Source: Chara braunii
Lineage: Eukaryota; Streptophyta; Charophyceae; Charales; Characeae
Length of the DNA stretch: 25,965 nucleotides
Direction: 5' to 3'
Assembly (NCBI GenBank): GCA_003427395.1
Contig: BFEA01000028.1
Coordinates: forward strand, 2,101,080 to 2,127,044
Positions 18,431 to 25,965 of the stretch are shown here, in pieces. The notes under the pieces are model-generated. The model was not told the DNA's origin. It searched no databases and was given only the letters and a program-made list of their open reading frames with translations. Position numbers and translations under genes: made by a program. Position 1 is the first letter of the stretch. Each line of letters begins with the position of its first letter.

Positions 18431-18892
18431 TCACGAAGGACTTTCATGATGGACGAAACAACAACATTCGAGGCGTGTGTTAGTGGGTAGCAAGAAAACC
18501 ACGTGTGAACGTGGACAGACGGGGAATTGTGCGATGATGGCTATCAAGTTCGTCTTCAACATTGGGACATTAGCAAATGCTTTTGATATGTTTTCTCCGC
18601 CAAAATGTGGAATACTGGTCTTACTTTGGTCCATGTCATTAATGATGATGTACAAATTGTTTGCGGCCAGTCTTTTCGATTCATTGTTCCACATCTCGTA
18701 AACCGCCCGATGCTGGAGCTGAAGGTCCAAATGCTTCTCACGCAAAGAAACAAAATGTTCACGCACTCGTGTGTATTTTGCAGAATTGATAGACTCTTTA
18801 TATTCAACGCACTTCTCACATTTCGCGAAATTTTGATCAATATCATTAAATTTTGCATGCCAGAAGTGTCTTCTCCATATGTTGTAAAACAC
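18431..18892 (-). pseudogene. Transposase relic: CxxC and MDQSKT segment
   Basis: This frame of about 153 codons reads YNIWRRHFWHAKF at the start, then FAKCEKCVEYK with a CxxC pair (residues 25 and 28), a helical stretch rich in Arg, His and Leu, and YIIINDMDQSKTSIPHFG at residues 81-98 (18617-18637 encodes the DMDQSKT core). Related proteins have I(I/V)DGMDQxKTxxPHF at this place, where the Asp may be the first acidic catalytic residue. A short overlap with the upstream fragment (18846-18892) in another frame marks a frameshift. About 40 bp separate it from the DN motif segment, which lies in another frame. Confidence 0.62.
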
Positions 18893-19667
18893 ATGGAGTC
18901 TTCAACAACTTGTAAATGTCCACCTTATTGTAACAGGTGGACAATCTCAAAGCCACCCTTGATTCTCCATTTCTCGTCTTCATGTCGTTGGGTATGGAAT
19001 CTCCGTTGTCACATACAAATAACTTAAGTTTACCATATATTGCCGCATACGTAGCAGATGTGCGTCTGAGTCCAGTGCTCCCATGCTCTGGCATGACACA
19101 ACCTTTCGACAAGGTCATCCGTTTCTTTATAAATGTATTTCTACGTACACATAACGTGAAGCACCATACACTAATGCACACCTTTCTTTTCCCCACAATT
19201 GGTTGCACAATCTCCTTGCCGTCTTCTACAAATGTAAACCATTTCAAAGTTTCAATCCACCCCGTATCTCTACTTTTGTGGTCCTTCGAGTAATATGCAC
19301 TTCGAACAACTTTGATGTTATCTAAGGTCATGTATGCACAACATTCTCGTCTACAACAATCTTTCCCAGGAACGCTTGCCAACACTTTCCTGGTCAACTT
19401 CCGATGAACGGACTCCAAAGTGTTGTTTGATCTCGGCATTCTCCTTCGATAAGTATACGGACGCTTTTCTGATGACAATCTGTGCGGAAACATTTCATCA
19501 AACTCAGAAACAATGTCATGACTGTCGTCATGATTTCGCTGATAATGATCAAAGTTGCTGACATCGTCATTGCATGGATGATTGCCTTTATCAGGAGAAC
19601 TATCGACACTAAAAGGAATTGGAGCAATCGAGCGCCCATCGTCTTCCCTCTCCTCATATGAGGTCAA
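18846..19667 (-). pseudogene. Transposase relic: N-terminal Cys-rich and VCISVWC segment
   Basis: This 273-codon frame opens with an acidic low-complexity region. It then has a basic linker, a CC-x3-CC cluster (residues 104-110), a helical DNIKVVRSAYYSK stretch, KRKVCISVWCFTLCV (about 151-165), and MPEHGSTGLRR (about 183). It ends at LSTCYNKVDIYKLLKTP, where the frame breaks. A Cys cluster, then VCxxAW-like and EHG motifs ahead of the MDQ segment, agrees with the order in the related family. The initiator is uncertain because the preceding fragment (19717-20307) may be joined to it by a frameshift. Confidence 0.58.
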
Positions 19668-19716
19668 ATCTTCCCCGGCAAGTCGAAATTGAAGACAATG
19701 CTAAGAAGAATCATGC

Positions 19717-20307
19717 TCAGGATCCCGGAGTGAATCTCACGTGGTCTACATCAGATGTGGACCTGTCAGCATCACAATCGTCAGCTTTATGACCTGCATT
19801 ATCGGATTCGAGTGCTAGTGTCAGTCGTGGGCATTGAACGGAAGGGGAGTTGCTCTCGCAGGTAGCAACATCGAATTCAAACTGTCTCATCCTCTTACGA
19901 GCAGGCGTGTTGAAGGTGAAGATATTGTCACGAATTATGTCTTCAGAATCCGGAGAGCACATAGCGAGGCCGTGCATATCCGCATGATAATTCTCATCCA
20001 ATAATTTGTTAGATGCCACGCAGTCCATACTTGCCAACACAGGATATTCACCTCTCCGATATGAAGTGCCGCAAGGCATAATGAGTTTGCGATGACAAAT
20101 AGGTTGCTTAATATAGTGAAGGCGGGAACACCTTATTTTTTTAGATGTATGTAACGAAGGGTTATTATTCATCCAGCGCATGAGTTGGATACCGACTGGG
20201 GAATACTGAATCGAGGCGACAATCTTTTGTGAAGACAAAGAACTCAAAAAAAAAAAACATAATCTTTGAAATTCATGACGATACGACCGCCAGAAGTTTG
20301 ACGACAA
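19717..20307 (-). pseudogene. Possible N-terminal extension of the decayed transposase
   Basis: This is a 196-codon open frame upstream of the other fragments and in the same orientation. It has no motif I recognise. The C-terminal third is acidic and rich in Ser and Asp (DDCDADRSTSDVDHV), like the start of the next fragment, which suggests a continuous disordered N-terminus. It may be a true N-terminal exon or an unrelated frame. Confidence 0.35.
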
Positions 20308-20439
20308 ACCTATATAATTACATTGATTAAGAAATGTGAACGGACCCTTTCCAGAGTCACAGGCTATTCCAGAGTAAGAGGCTATGGGCCGTCTTTTTTC
20401 AACTTTGATTCATTCAGGGGACCATATTTTTGTTCTACA

Positions 20440-21480
20440 TGATGACTAACCGGAACCGCTTTCTACGACAGTGATCTGCAACTGTTCGAAGACATTGCAT
20501 TTCAAATCCATGACGGGCACCAACAACGTCAATCGTGTCGAACACAACGACTTCTGAACGCCTCATCATCCAATGCTTGCGACTACCCACAACATTGGCA
20601 TGTTGTCGTGACAGTTTGTGTTGAAAACCTTCCGTACGTGCCAAACAGTCGGCAATTCGAAGCCTGGACCACTAAAAGCACTATTGTAGGGGACACGCCA
20701 CAACTTCCCCAGACGGAAAGTGTCATCGAAGGCCGTTGTTCCCTCAAACATGGAAGGCCGTTGTTTCCTGATACTACACAGACACAATGTCATTGTTTGT
20801 CCACCATTTACCGCTTCTGCGGTCAGGCACTTGACAGGGTGAGGCAGTCTTCAGTCTCCGGGAACGACGTCCATGCACATATGTCAAGTTAGGCATCTGA
20901 TAGGGCGAGATAGTCTTCAGTCTCAAGGACTGACTACCGTGTATATGTGCCAGGTTAGGCAACTGATAGGGTGACGCAGTTTTAAGTCTTCGGAACTGAC
21001 CACCATGCACATATGTCATATAGTCGATTGTCTGCGATCCAAAACAGAAACAACACAGAAGATACATTAGTGTTCCATGTGGTCGAAACGAGACACGTTT
21101 CCTGAGGCACCACACCGTCCACCTGTCGGACATCAGTAACTGTAATCGTGTCGGACACGACGACGTCGGAACGTCTGGTAAGCCAGTTCTTGAGACTACC
21201 CACAACATTGACTTGTTGTCGTAATAGTTCGTGTTGAGAACCTTCCGTATGTGTCAAACAGTCGGCAGTTCGAAGTCCGGACCACCAAAAGCACTATTGT
21301 AGGGGACACGGGACAGCTACCCAAGACGGAAGGTATGCTCGAAGGCTGTTGTTCCATCGAACAAGGCAGGCCGTGATTTCCAAACACCACACTAGACGCA
21401 ATTTCATTGCTTAACCTCCATTTGCCGCTCATTCGGTCAGGCACCTGATAGTGTGAGACAATCTTCAGTCTTCAGGTTAG
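20440..21480. repeat. 613-bp higher-order satellite, about 1.7 copies
   Basis: ACTACCCACAACATTG starts at 20582 and 21195, 613 bp apart. Matching blocks in the same order are the CGTGTCGAACACAACGAC-type dyad, TTGAAAACCTTCCGTACGTG, AGTCGGCAATTCGAAGCC and AGCACTATTGTAGGGGACAC. Diverged copies of the last two blocks recur near 21660-21730 and again near 21765-21810, so the family reaches at least to 21.8 kb. Confidence 0.8.
20822..21019. repeat. 66-bp tandem repeat, 3 copies
   Basis: GTCAGGCACTTGACAGGGTG (20822), GTTAGGCATCTGATAGGGCG (20888) and GTTAGGCAACTGATAGGGTG (20954) begin three 66-bp units that end in GCACATATGTC-type sequence. They lie inside the 613-bp unit. The period is divisible by three, which gives in-frame 22-residue repeats on the minus strand. 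Confidence 0.88.
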
Positions 21481-21514
21481 GCAACTGATAGGGTGAGGCA
21501 GTCTGAAGTCTTCG

Positions 21515-21645
21515 TTGTCGTCCTTCAAACAAGGAAGGATTTTACTTCCAGACACTACACTAGACGCAATCTGTAACAGTTGTCGTCTTTCGAACAAGGA
21601 AGGATTTTATTTCCAGACACTACACTAGACACAATCCGTAACAGT
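21515..21645. repeat. 65-bp tandem repeat, 2 copies
   Basis: ACAAGGAAGGATTTTA starts at 21529 and 21594. The units share CCAGACACTACACTAGACRC and AATCYGTAACAGTT and are nearly identical, so the duplication is recent relative to the surrounding sequence. Confidence 0.9.
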
Positions 21646-22079
21646 TAGGCACCGACGCTCTCCGTATGTGCCAAATAGTCGATCGTCCTCGACTCGGACG
21701 TCCGAAAGCACTAGTGTAGAGAGCAGACGCAAGATTGTTGAGACAAACAATATTGTGGCATAGAGTCCGTCGTCCTGGAGTCGGATGACCGAAATGTCTA
21801 TTGTTGGTGGCGTATGGTACCTTTCGCCAACAGACGGTTCTCAAGGCGACATTTGCTGCACAGAGCACCTATCGTATAGTGCCTGTCGTATGAAGTCCTT
21901 GACAAGTCATTTACGACTGCAATAGAATTCAGATGTAAGTCACTCACGACGACGTCGATGAGTTGGTCACGACCACAATTGTTTACCAGAATTAACGCAT
22001 TAGGATGGCAGGACACGACAACCGCTGGGAGGTTGTTGTGTGGGCACGATGAAACAATACATGCACCAAAGTTGAGTCA

Positions 22080-22680
22080 ACATGTCGAACACCATGCCCA
22101 CCAGACAGCGTCATAGACGGGATGTGTTCGCACCTTTCCCGAGTGGTTATCGGGTTGGACACGGCCACTGCGGTAGAGCGGAATATAGACAGCCATCAAG
22201 ATTTGCACCACGATATTCGACAAGCATCACAAAATGTACAGTGGGAGATGTCCTGCCCTACAATGTGCATGTTAGCCATGTTATTGGGTACTTGGGCCGA
22301 CGACATGTTATCGGCAAGGATCTGACAACAACCTCATCCCCGACTGGTCATCGGGTTGGACACGACGACCACCTCACGCGGTTAATATTTTGGGCACGTT
22401 GCACGCCCGATCATCGAGTTCGACAAGATGACCACGGCTTGCACAGTGGGAAGTGGTGTCCTCGAAAGCCGGGCACCTTGCACTTCCGGTCATCGGGTTG
22501 GACACGACAACCACAACATGCACAGGGGGAAGTGGTGTCACAGAAAGCCGGAGAAGTGCCCTACAATGTGACTATTTGGCTGGTTGTTTCCGCCTTGCCC
22601 ATTATTAGTTGGATACGAAGACGCCTTTAGGTTGTCAGGTTGGATTCGACGACGACGTGTTGGATTCAGCGACAACCTCT
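22080..22680. repeat. Diverged dyad-bearing repeats
   Basis: GGTTATCGGGTTGGACACGG (22145), GGTCATCGGGTTGGACACGA (22347), GATCATCGAGTTCGACAAGA (22412) and GGTCATCGGGTTGGACACGA (22488) are spaced irregularly. Each is followed by a GACCAC or AACCAC block, as in the adjoining 60-bp array, of which this looks like an older or expanded version. Confidence 0.7.
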
Positions 22681-23034
22681 TCCACACGATGCAATGGTTA
22701 TCATGTTGGACACGACGACCACCTCATGCACTAGATGTTCTGTGCACCTCGCAATGGTTATCGTGTTGGACACGATGACCACCTCATGCACTGCATGTTA
22801 TGGGCACCTCGCAATGGTTATCGTGTTGGACACGGCGACCACCTCATGCACTGGATGTTGTGGGCAACTAGCAATAGTTATCATGTTGGACATGACGACC
22901 ACCTCATGCACTGGATGTTGTGGGCACCTCGCAATGATTATCATGTTGGACACGACGACCACCTCATGCACTGGATGTTGTGGGCACCTCGGACGGTCGG
23001 TTATCATATTGGACACGACGACCACATCATGCAC
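22681..23034. repeat. 60-bp satellite array, about 6 copies
   Basis: Units keep an exact 60-bp step from 22681 to 22980; the last copy has a 4-base shift near 22990. The core is GCAATGGTTATCGTGTTGGA followed by CACGACGACCACCTCATGCA and CTGGATGTTGTGGGCACCTC. Open frames with 20-residue periodicity run through it in more than one plus-strand frame and also on minus, so they are period artefacts. Confidence 0.95.
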
Positions 23035-23049
23035 AAGGGGATAGAGAGG

Positions 23050-23526
23050 TCATTTCGAGCCACGAACCTGCACTGCGGGCTCTTTGTTGACGTCATCAAA
23101 TAAAAAGAAGGGAGAGGAAAGATCGTGACCGTCGATCATAGATATCGACAGCTTGCACAGACCCTTCCTAAGTACTACAATGTCTAGACCAACGATTCCA
23201 AGACGAGTAAACGAGAGAGAGTTTTCGTGGATTTTAGACGTTGGGACAGTTACCTGCACAACAGACCACGGTCGTGTGAAGCAGATCGCCAATTCGCGCA
23301 ATAGCCGCTTTGCTTGGCCGTTGCTGCCAGTAGCAGCTCGTCCCACGGAGGAATGTTCGTCGCACCACACCCGATCGTCTACGATGGGGAACGTGAACGC
23401 AAAAGCGTGCGTCACAGCACACCCCCTCAGGAAATGAGGCTCTTGGCAGTTTAAAGTAGTCTGAACGGACCCGGCATCTGTTGTCAAACAACTGGTTATG
23501 CCCTCGGATCGACCCGTCATCGGCAC
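23050..23526 (-). other. Unrecognised open frame between satellite blocks
   Basis: 158 codons are open on the minus strand in non-repetitive sequence. I recognise no domain. The stretch may be the unique part of a transposon or chance; no start context, splice sites or partners support a gene. Confidence 0.2.
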
Positions 23527-23833
23527 CGTCGTTTGGCAACGACGTCATGAAGCGATTTGAAGGGCGAAGGTCCGGAAAAGGAGGCAGTTTTCGGACCATA
23601 AGGAATCGGGTCATTTTTCTGTCTCAGGGCCATCGACACCGTCGGTTCGATCCGATTGGAAGGACAACGGATCGCGGGAGGGGACGCGCTCCAGAGAATG
23701 CTGAAGGTCCAGAAAAGGAGACAGTCTCCGGACCACAACGAGTCGGGCCATTTTTGTGGCGCAAGGCCATCGACACCGTCGGTTCGATTCGATCGGACGA
23801 CTGCCGGAGCGTGGGAGGGGACGTGCTCCAGAG

Positions 23834-23842
23834 TATATAAAG
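23834..23842 (+). promoter_or_regulatory. TATA box, repeat copy 2
   Basis: TATATAAAG followed by AGGAGTGG. It lies 13 bases after the GGGACGTGCTCCAGAG block. A sequence-based call only: a transcription start about 25-35 bases downstream, near the CCCATTTCGCATTTCC sequence, would be expected. Confidence 0.5.
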
Positions 23843-24067
23843 AGGAGTGGTTCCCCTCGCCCATTTCGCATTTCCGATCCAGCGAGGAACCCTGATTTCA
23901 GCGCAGGTCGATTTTAGCGCAGATCGGTTTTTCACTCATTTTACCAGACGGAGGCAGGCGACCGAAAAACACCAGCCCGTCCTTGCTTTGTGGCACGTCG
24001 CCATCGCCACTGTCGGTTCAACTCGATTTTACTGCCGTCATTCACCGGGAGGAGACACACTCCACAG

Positions 24068-24076
24068 TATATATAG
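24068..24076 (+). promoter_or_regulatory. TATA box, repeat copy 3
   Basis: TATATATAG followed by AGGAGTGGG, in the same position as in copy 2 and followed by a similar CTCCATTTTCGAATCCTCAT block. Conservation of the TATA box and its downstream context while the upstream sequence has diverged hints at selection or at recent function. Confidence 0.5.
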
Positions 24077-24430
24077 AGGAGTGGGCCTTCTTCTCCATTT
24101 TCGAATCCTCATTTCAGGCGCGGCAGAGAGATCGAGTGGGACCGGTAGCGCTGTTCCAAGTCGAGGAACAGGACTGGAGAATTTCTTCGGAGCGGAATAG
24201 AGGAGACTGCGGCGAGCTCTGTGGGCGCAGTTCCGAAGGCCAGGACTCAGCACTTCCGGATCCTTTCGCGGAGCGAGAGCGAGATTCGATAACGTTGTTC
24301 GAGGCGCACAGTGCTAGAAGGACAAGCAGCAGACGGTGAGGATCTGTCCCCATTCCCGGTATTCAACCACGAAGCGCCACATTGCAGTTTCAGCTTCGCA
24401 ATCGTCGTATCGAACACGACAAACACGGTG

Positions 24431-25545
24431 GTTGTCGTGCTGAACACGACGACCTAGCACAAACTTGTCATGCCCAGGGATAGCCCGCACCCCGCATGAG
24501 CGTTGCGTAGTCGCGGGAAAGGGCTGCACCGGCGTTGGTTGTCGTGTTGAACACGAGGACCGCCTCTCAACCTATCTTGCCCAACGCTCCCTCGAGGTGC
24601 CGATGGATCCCATGTCGCCGCCGGTCGTCGTGTTGAACACGATAACCGCCGCACAGAACTCCCTCGGGGTGCCAGTGCAGCCCATGCCCAAGAGACTGCA
24701 GTGCGGTGGTTGTCGTGCCGAACTCGACGATCGACACGGCACCTGCAGTGCGTGGAGGCACGGGCCACACTGGCATCCCAAAGAAGTGCTCTGCGGTGGT
24801 CGTCGTGTTGAACACGACGACCACCAGCAAAGGGTGCCAGTGCAGCCCTTTCGGGGCTTGAACTTGCCATGACCAAGATAGCCCGCACCCCGATTGAGCG
24901 TTGTGTAGCCGAGGGAAAGGGTTGCACCGGTATTGGTTGTCGTGTTGAACACGAAGTCGGTTAACGTACCTTGCCCAACGCTCCCTCGGGGTGTCGATGG
25001 AACCCATGCCGTCGCCGGTCGTCGTGTTGAACACGATTACCGTTGTGCAACACTCCCTCGGGGTGTCAGTGCGGGCCATGCCCGAGACACTACAGTGCGG
25101 TGGTTGTCGTGTTGAACTCGATGATCGACACGGTACCGCACTGCGCTGAGGCACGGCCGCACTGACATCCCGAAGGAGTGCTCTACGGTGGTCGTCGTGT
25201 TGAACACGACGACCGCCAACAAAGGGTGCTAGTGCAGACCATTCGGGGCTTGAACTTGTCATGCCCAGGATAGCCGGCACCCCGCATGAGCGTTTTGTAG
25301 CCGGGGGAAAGGGCTGCACCGACGTCACGGTTGGTTGTCGTATGAACACAACGACCGCCTGTTAACCTATCTTGCCCGCGCTCCCTCGGGGTGCCGATGG
25401 AGCCCATGCCGTCGCCGGTCGTCGTGTTGAACATGATAACCGCCGCGCAGCACTCCCTCGGGGTGCCAGTGCGGGCCATGCCGACGACATTGCAGTGCGG
25501 TGGTTGTTGTGTGGAACTCGATGATCGACACGGTGTTGGGAAACG
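24431..25545. repeat. 395-bp higher-order satellite with palindromic dyads, about 2.7 copies
   Basis: TAGCCCGCACCCC-type sequence begins the unit at 24481, 24879 and 25271 (steps 398 and 392). Each unit holds four dyads related to GTCGTGTTGAACACGAC, at about 24541, 24627, 24711, 24802; 24938, 25021, 25105, 25194; and 25335, 25421, 25504. The third dyad in each unit is a variant ending AACTCGA. Conserved CTCCCTCGGGGTG and GCAAAGGGTGCCAGTGCAG-like blocks separate the dyads. Long frames on both strands are by-products. Confidence 0.9.
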
Positions 25546-25780
25546 CGGGGAGTGGCTGCCTACGACCGCTGAGGCCAAGGGCAACGGTGCCTGTCACTCG
25601 CCGTGCCCGCTTCCGAGGCCCTCAGCGACCGTAGGGCATTGTATGTCGTGCGTTCGGATGTCTCCCCCCCCCCTTTTCCCCAGTGATGTTGGGTCCTCTG
25701 GTGTTGGGAGGGTCTTTTCAAGTTTCGTTTCTAGGCAACCGGCTGGAAGGTTGTTGCGAAAGCACAGGTGGGACGCACGA

Positions 25781-25787
25781 NAGCCAN
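25781..25787. other. Ambiguous bases
   Basis: Single N calls at 25781 and 25787 lie just before the 89-bp repeat and may mark an unresolved repeat junction. Confidence 0.9.
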
Positions 25788-25790
25788 CAA

Positions 25791-25965
25791 AATTAACAGC
25801 TAGACTCACAGGGCTCGCTTAGCAATACCTAGCCTGAGTGTTCACCCGAGATCTGGTCACCGTCCGTTACGATCAACAGAATTAACAGCGAGACTCGCGA
25901 AGCTCGTTTCTCAATATTCACCCTGGGAGTTCATGCGAGAGGTCTGGTCACAGTCCGTAATGATC
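25791..25965. repeat. 89-bp tandem repeat, about 2 copies, cut by the window end
   Basis: AATTAACAGC starts at 25791 and 25880. Both units share GAGACTCGC or TAGACTCAC, a CTCGCTTAGCAAT or CTCGTTTCTCAAT block, GAGATCTGGTCACCGTCCGT or GAGGTCTGGTCACAGTCCGT, and a final GATC. The array probably continues beyond the window. Confidence 0.88.

Larger units (their letters stand above)
15837..20348 (-). mobile_element. AT-richer island, probable relic of an autonomous DNA transposon
   Basis: Base composition becomes visibly AT-richer near 15.73 kb and returns to GC-richer satellite near 20.4 kb. The island contains the fragments of one minus-strand transposase reading frame in collinear order. AGGGTCCG at 15837-15844 and CGGACCCT at 20341-20348 form an 8-bp inverted pair at the approximate edges; this is short enough to be chance, so the ends are tentative. 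I find no convincing target duplication. Confidence 0.4.
23560..24080 (+). repeat. Promoter-like repeat, 3 diverged copies
   Basis: GGCCATCGACACCGTCGGTT starts at 23628 and 23765, 137 bp apart; a third, more diverged copy (GCCATCGCCACTGTCGGTTC) starts near 24000. Each is followed by a GGGAGGGGACGYGCTCCAGA-like block. Copies 1 and 2 also share the upstream GAAGGTCCRGAAAAGGAGRC block. Copies 2 and 3 end in a TATA box at the same place, copy 1 does not. Confidence 0.85.

Noticed and set aside
22681-23034. CRISPR array
   Set aside because: The whole 60-bp unit is repeated, with no unique spacers, and the sequence is eukaryotic in character.
22640-23103. Long plus-strand frames with MVIVLDT-type 20-residue repeats
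   Set aside because: They follow from the 60-bp period; several frames are open at once.
24454-25584. Long minus- and plus-strand frames in the dyad satellite
   Set aside because: Frames on both strands overlap over the same repeats and share no conserved protein domain.

Overview
This is a eukaryotic, non-coding, repeat-dominated window. It shows long dinucleotide microsatellites (CA, GA, CT), minisatellites, higher-order satellite arrays, a tRNA-derived SINE with a poly(A) tail, nested DNA transposons and one decayed transposase gene. I find no intact host gene, rRNA gene, CRISPR array or operon. Two fragments hint at a charophyte or early land-plant genome such as Chara. One is a PIF/Harbinger-like N-terminus with an RWWIKRRTGG motif. 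The other is a transposase family with DN-x2-RE-x-KN and VGHTHxDxD motifs, which I remember from mosses and algae. The organism assignment is inference, about 40% confidence.

Layout. 1-2.6 kb: microsatellites, a 23-bp minisatellite, and a dispersed repeat that recurs inverted at 6.5 kb. 2.55-3.54 kb: an open minus-strand frame carrying six 15-residue repeats. 3.6-4.85 kb: a minisatellite field that ends in a 147-bp higher-order repeat. 4.85-8.3 kb: pyrimidine-rich filler, a 35-bp repeat, ambiguous bases and a (CT)n(CA)n tract. 8.39-11.98 kb: the best-resolved part, a layered insertion site. SINE 1 has a perfect 16-bp direct repeat on both sides. SINE 2 follows it and is split by a 109-bp MITE and by a 3.1-kb element whose ends share terminal motifs and TCA duplications. 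Inside that element sits a 1,647-bp element (9211-10857) with its own terminal inverted repeats and TTG duplications, carrying the Harbinger-like fragment. 11.98-15.8 kb: mostly unassigned, with a few hairpins. 15.8-20.35 kb: an AT-richer island holding the decayed minus-strand transposase. 20.4-25.55 kb: several satellite families with different periods (613, 66, 65, 60 and about 395 bp) that repeatedly contain an odd-centred dyad close to TCGTGTTGAACACGA. Within this zone, 23.56-24.08 kb holds promoter-like repeats, two of which end in a TATA box. The window ends in an 89-bp tandem repeat.

The parts do not form a pathway. The window records successive transposition and satellite expansion. 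The items most worth a second look are the dyad-bearing satellite superfamily, the TATA-bearing repeats embedded in it, the nested insertion chronology, and the transposase relic with its recognisable motifs.
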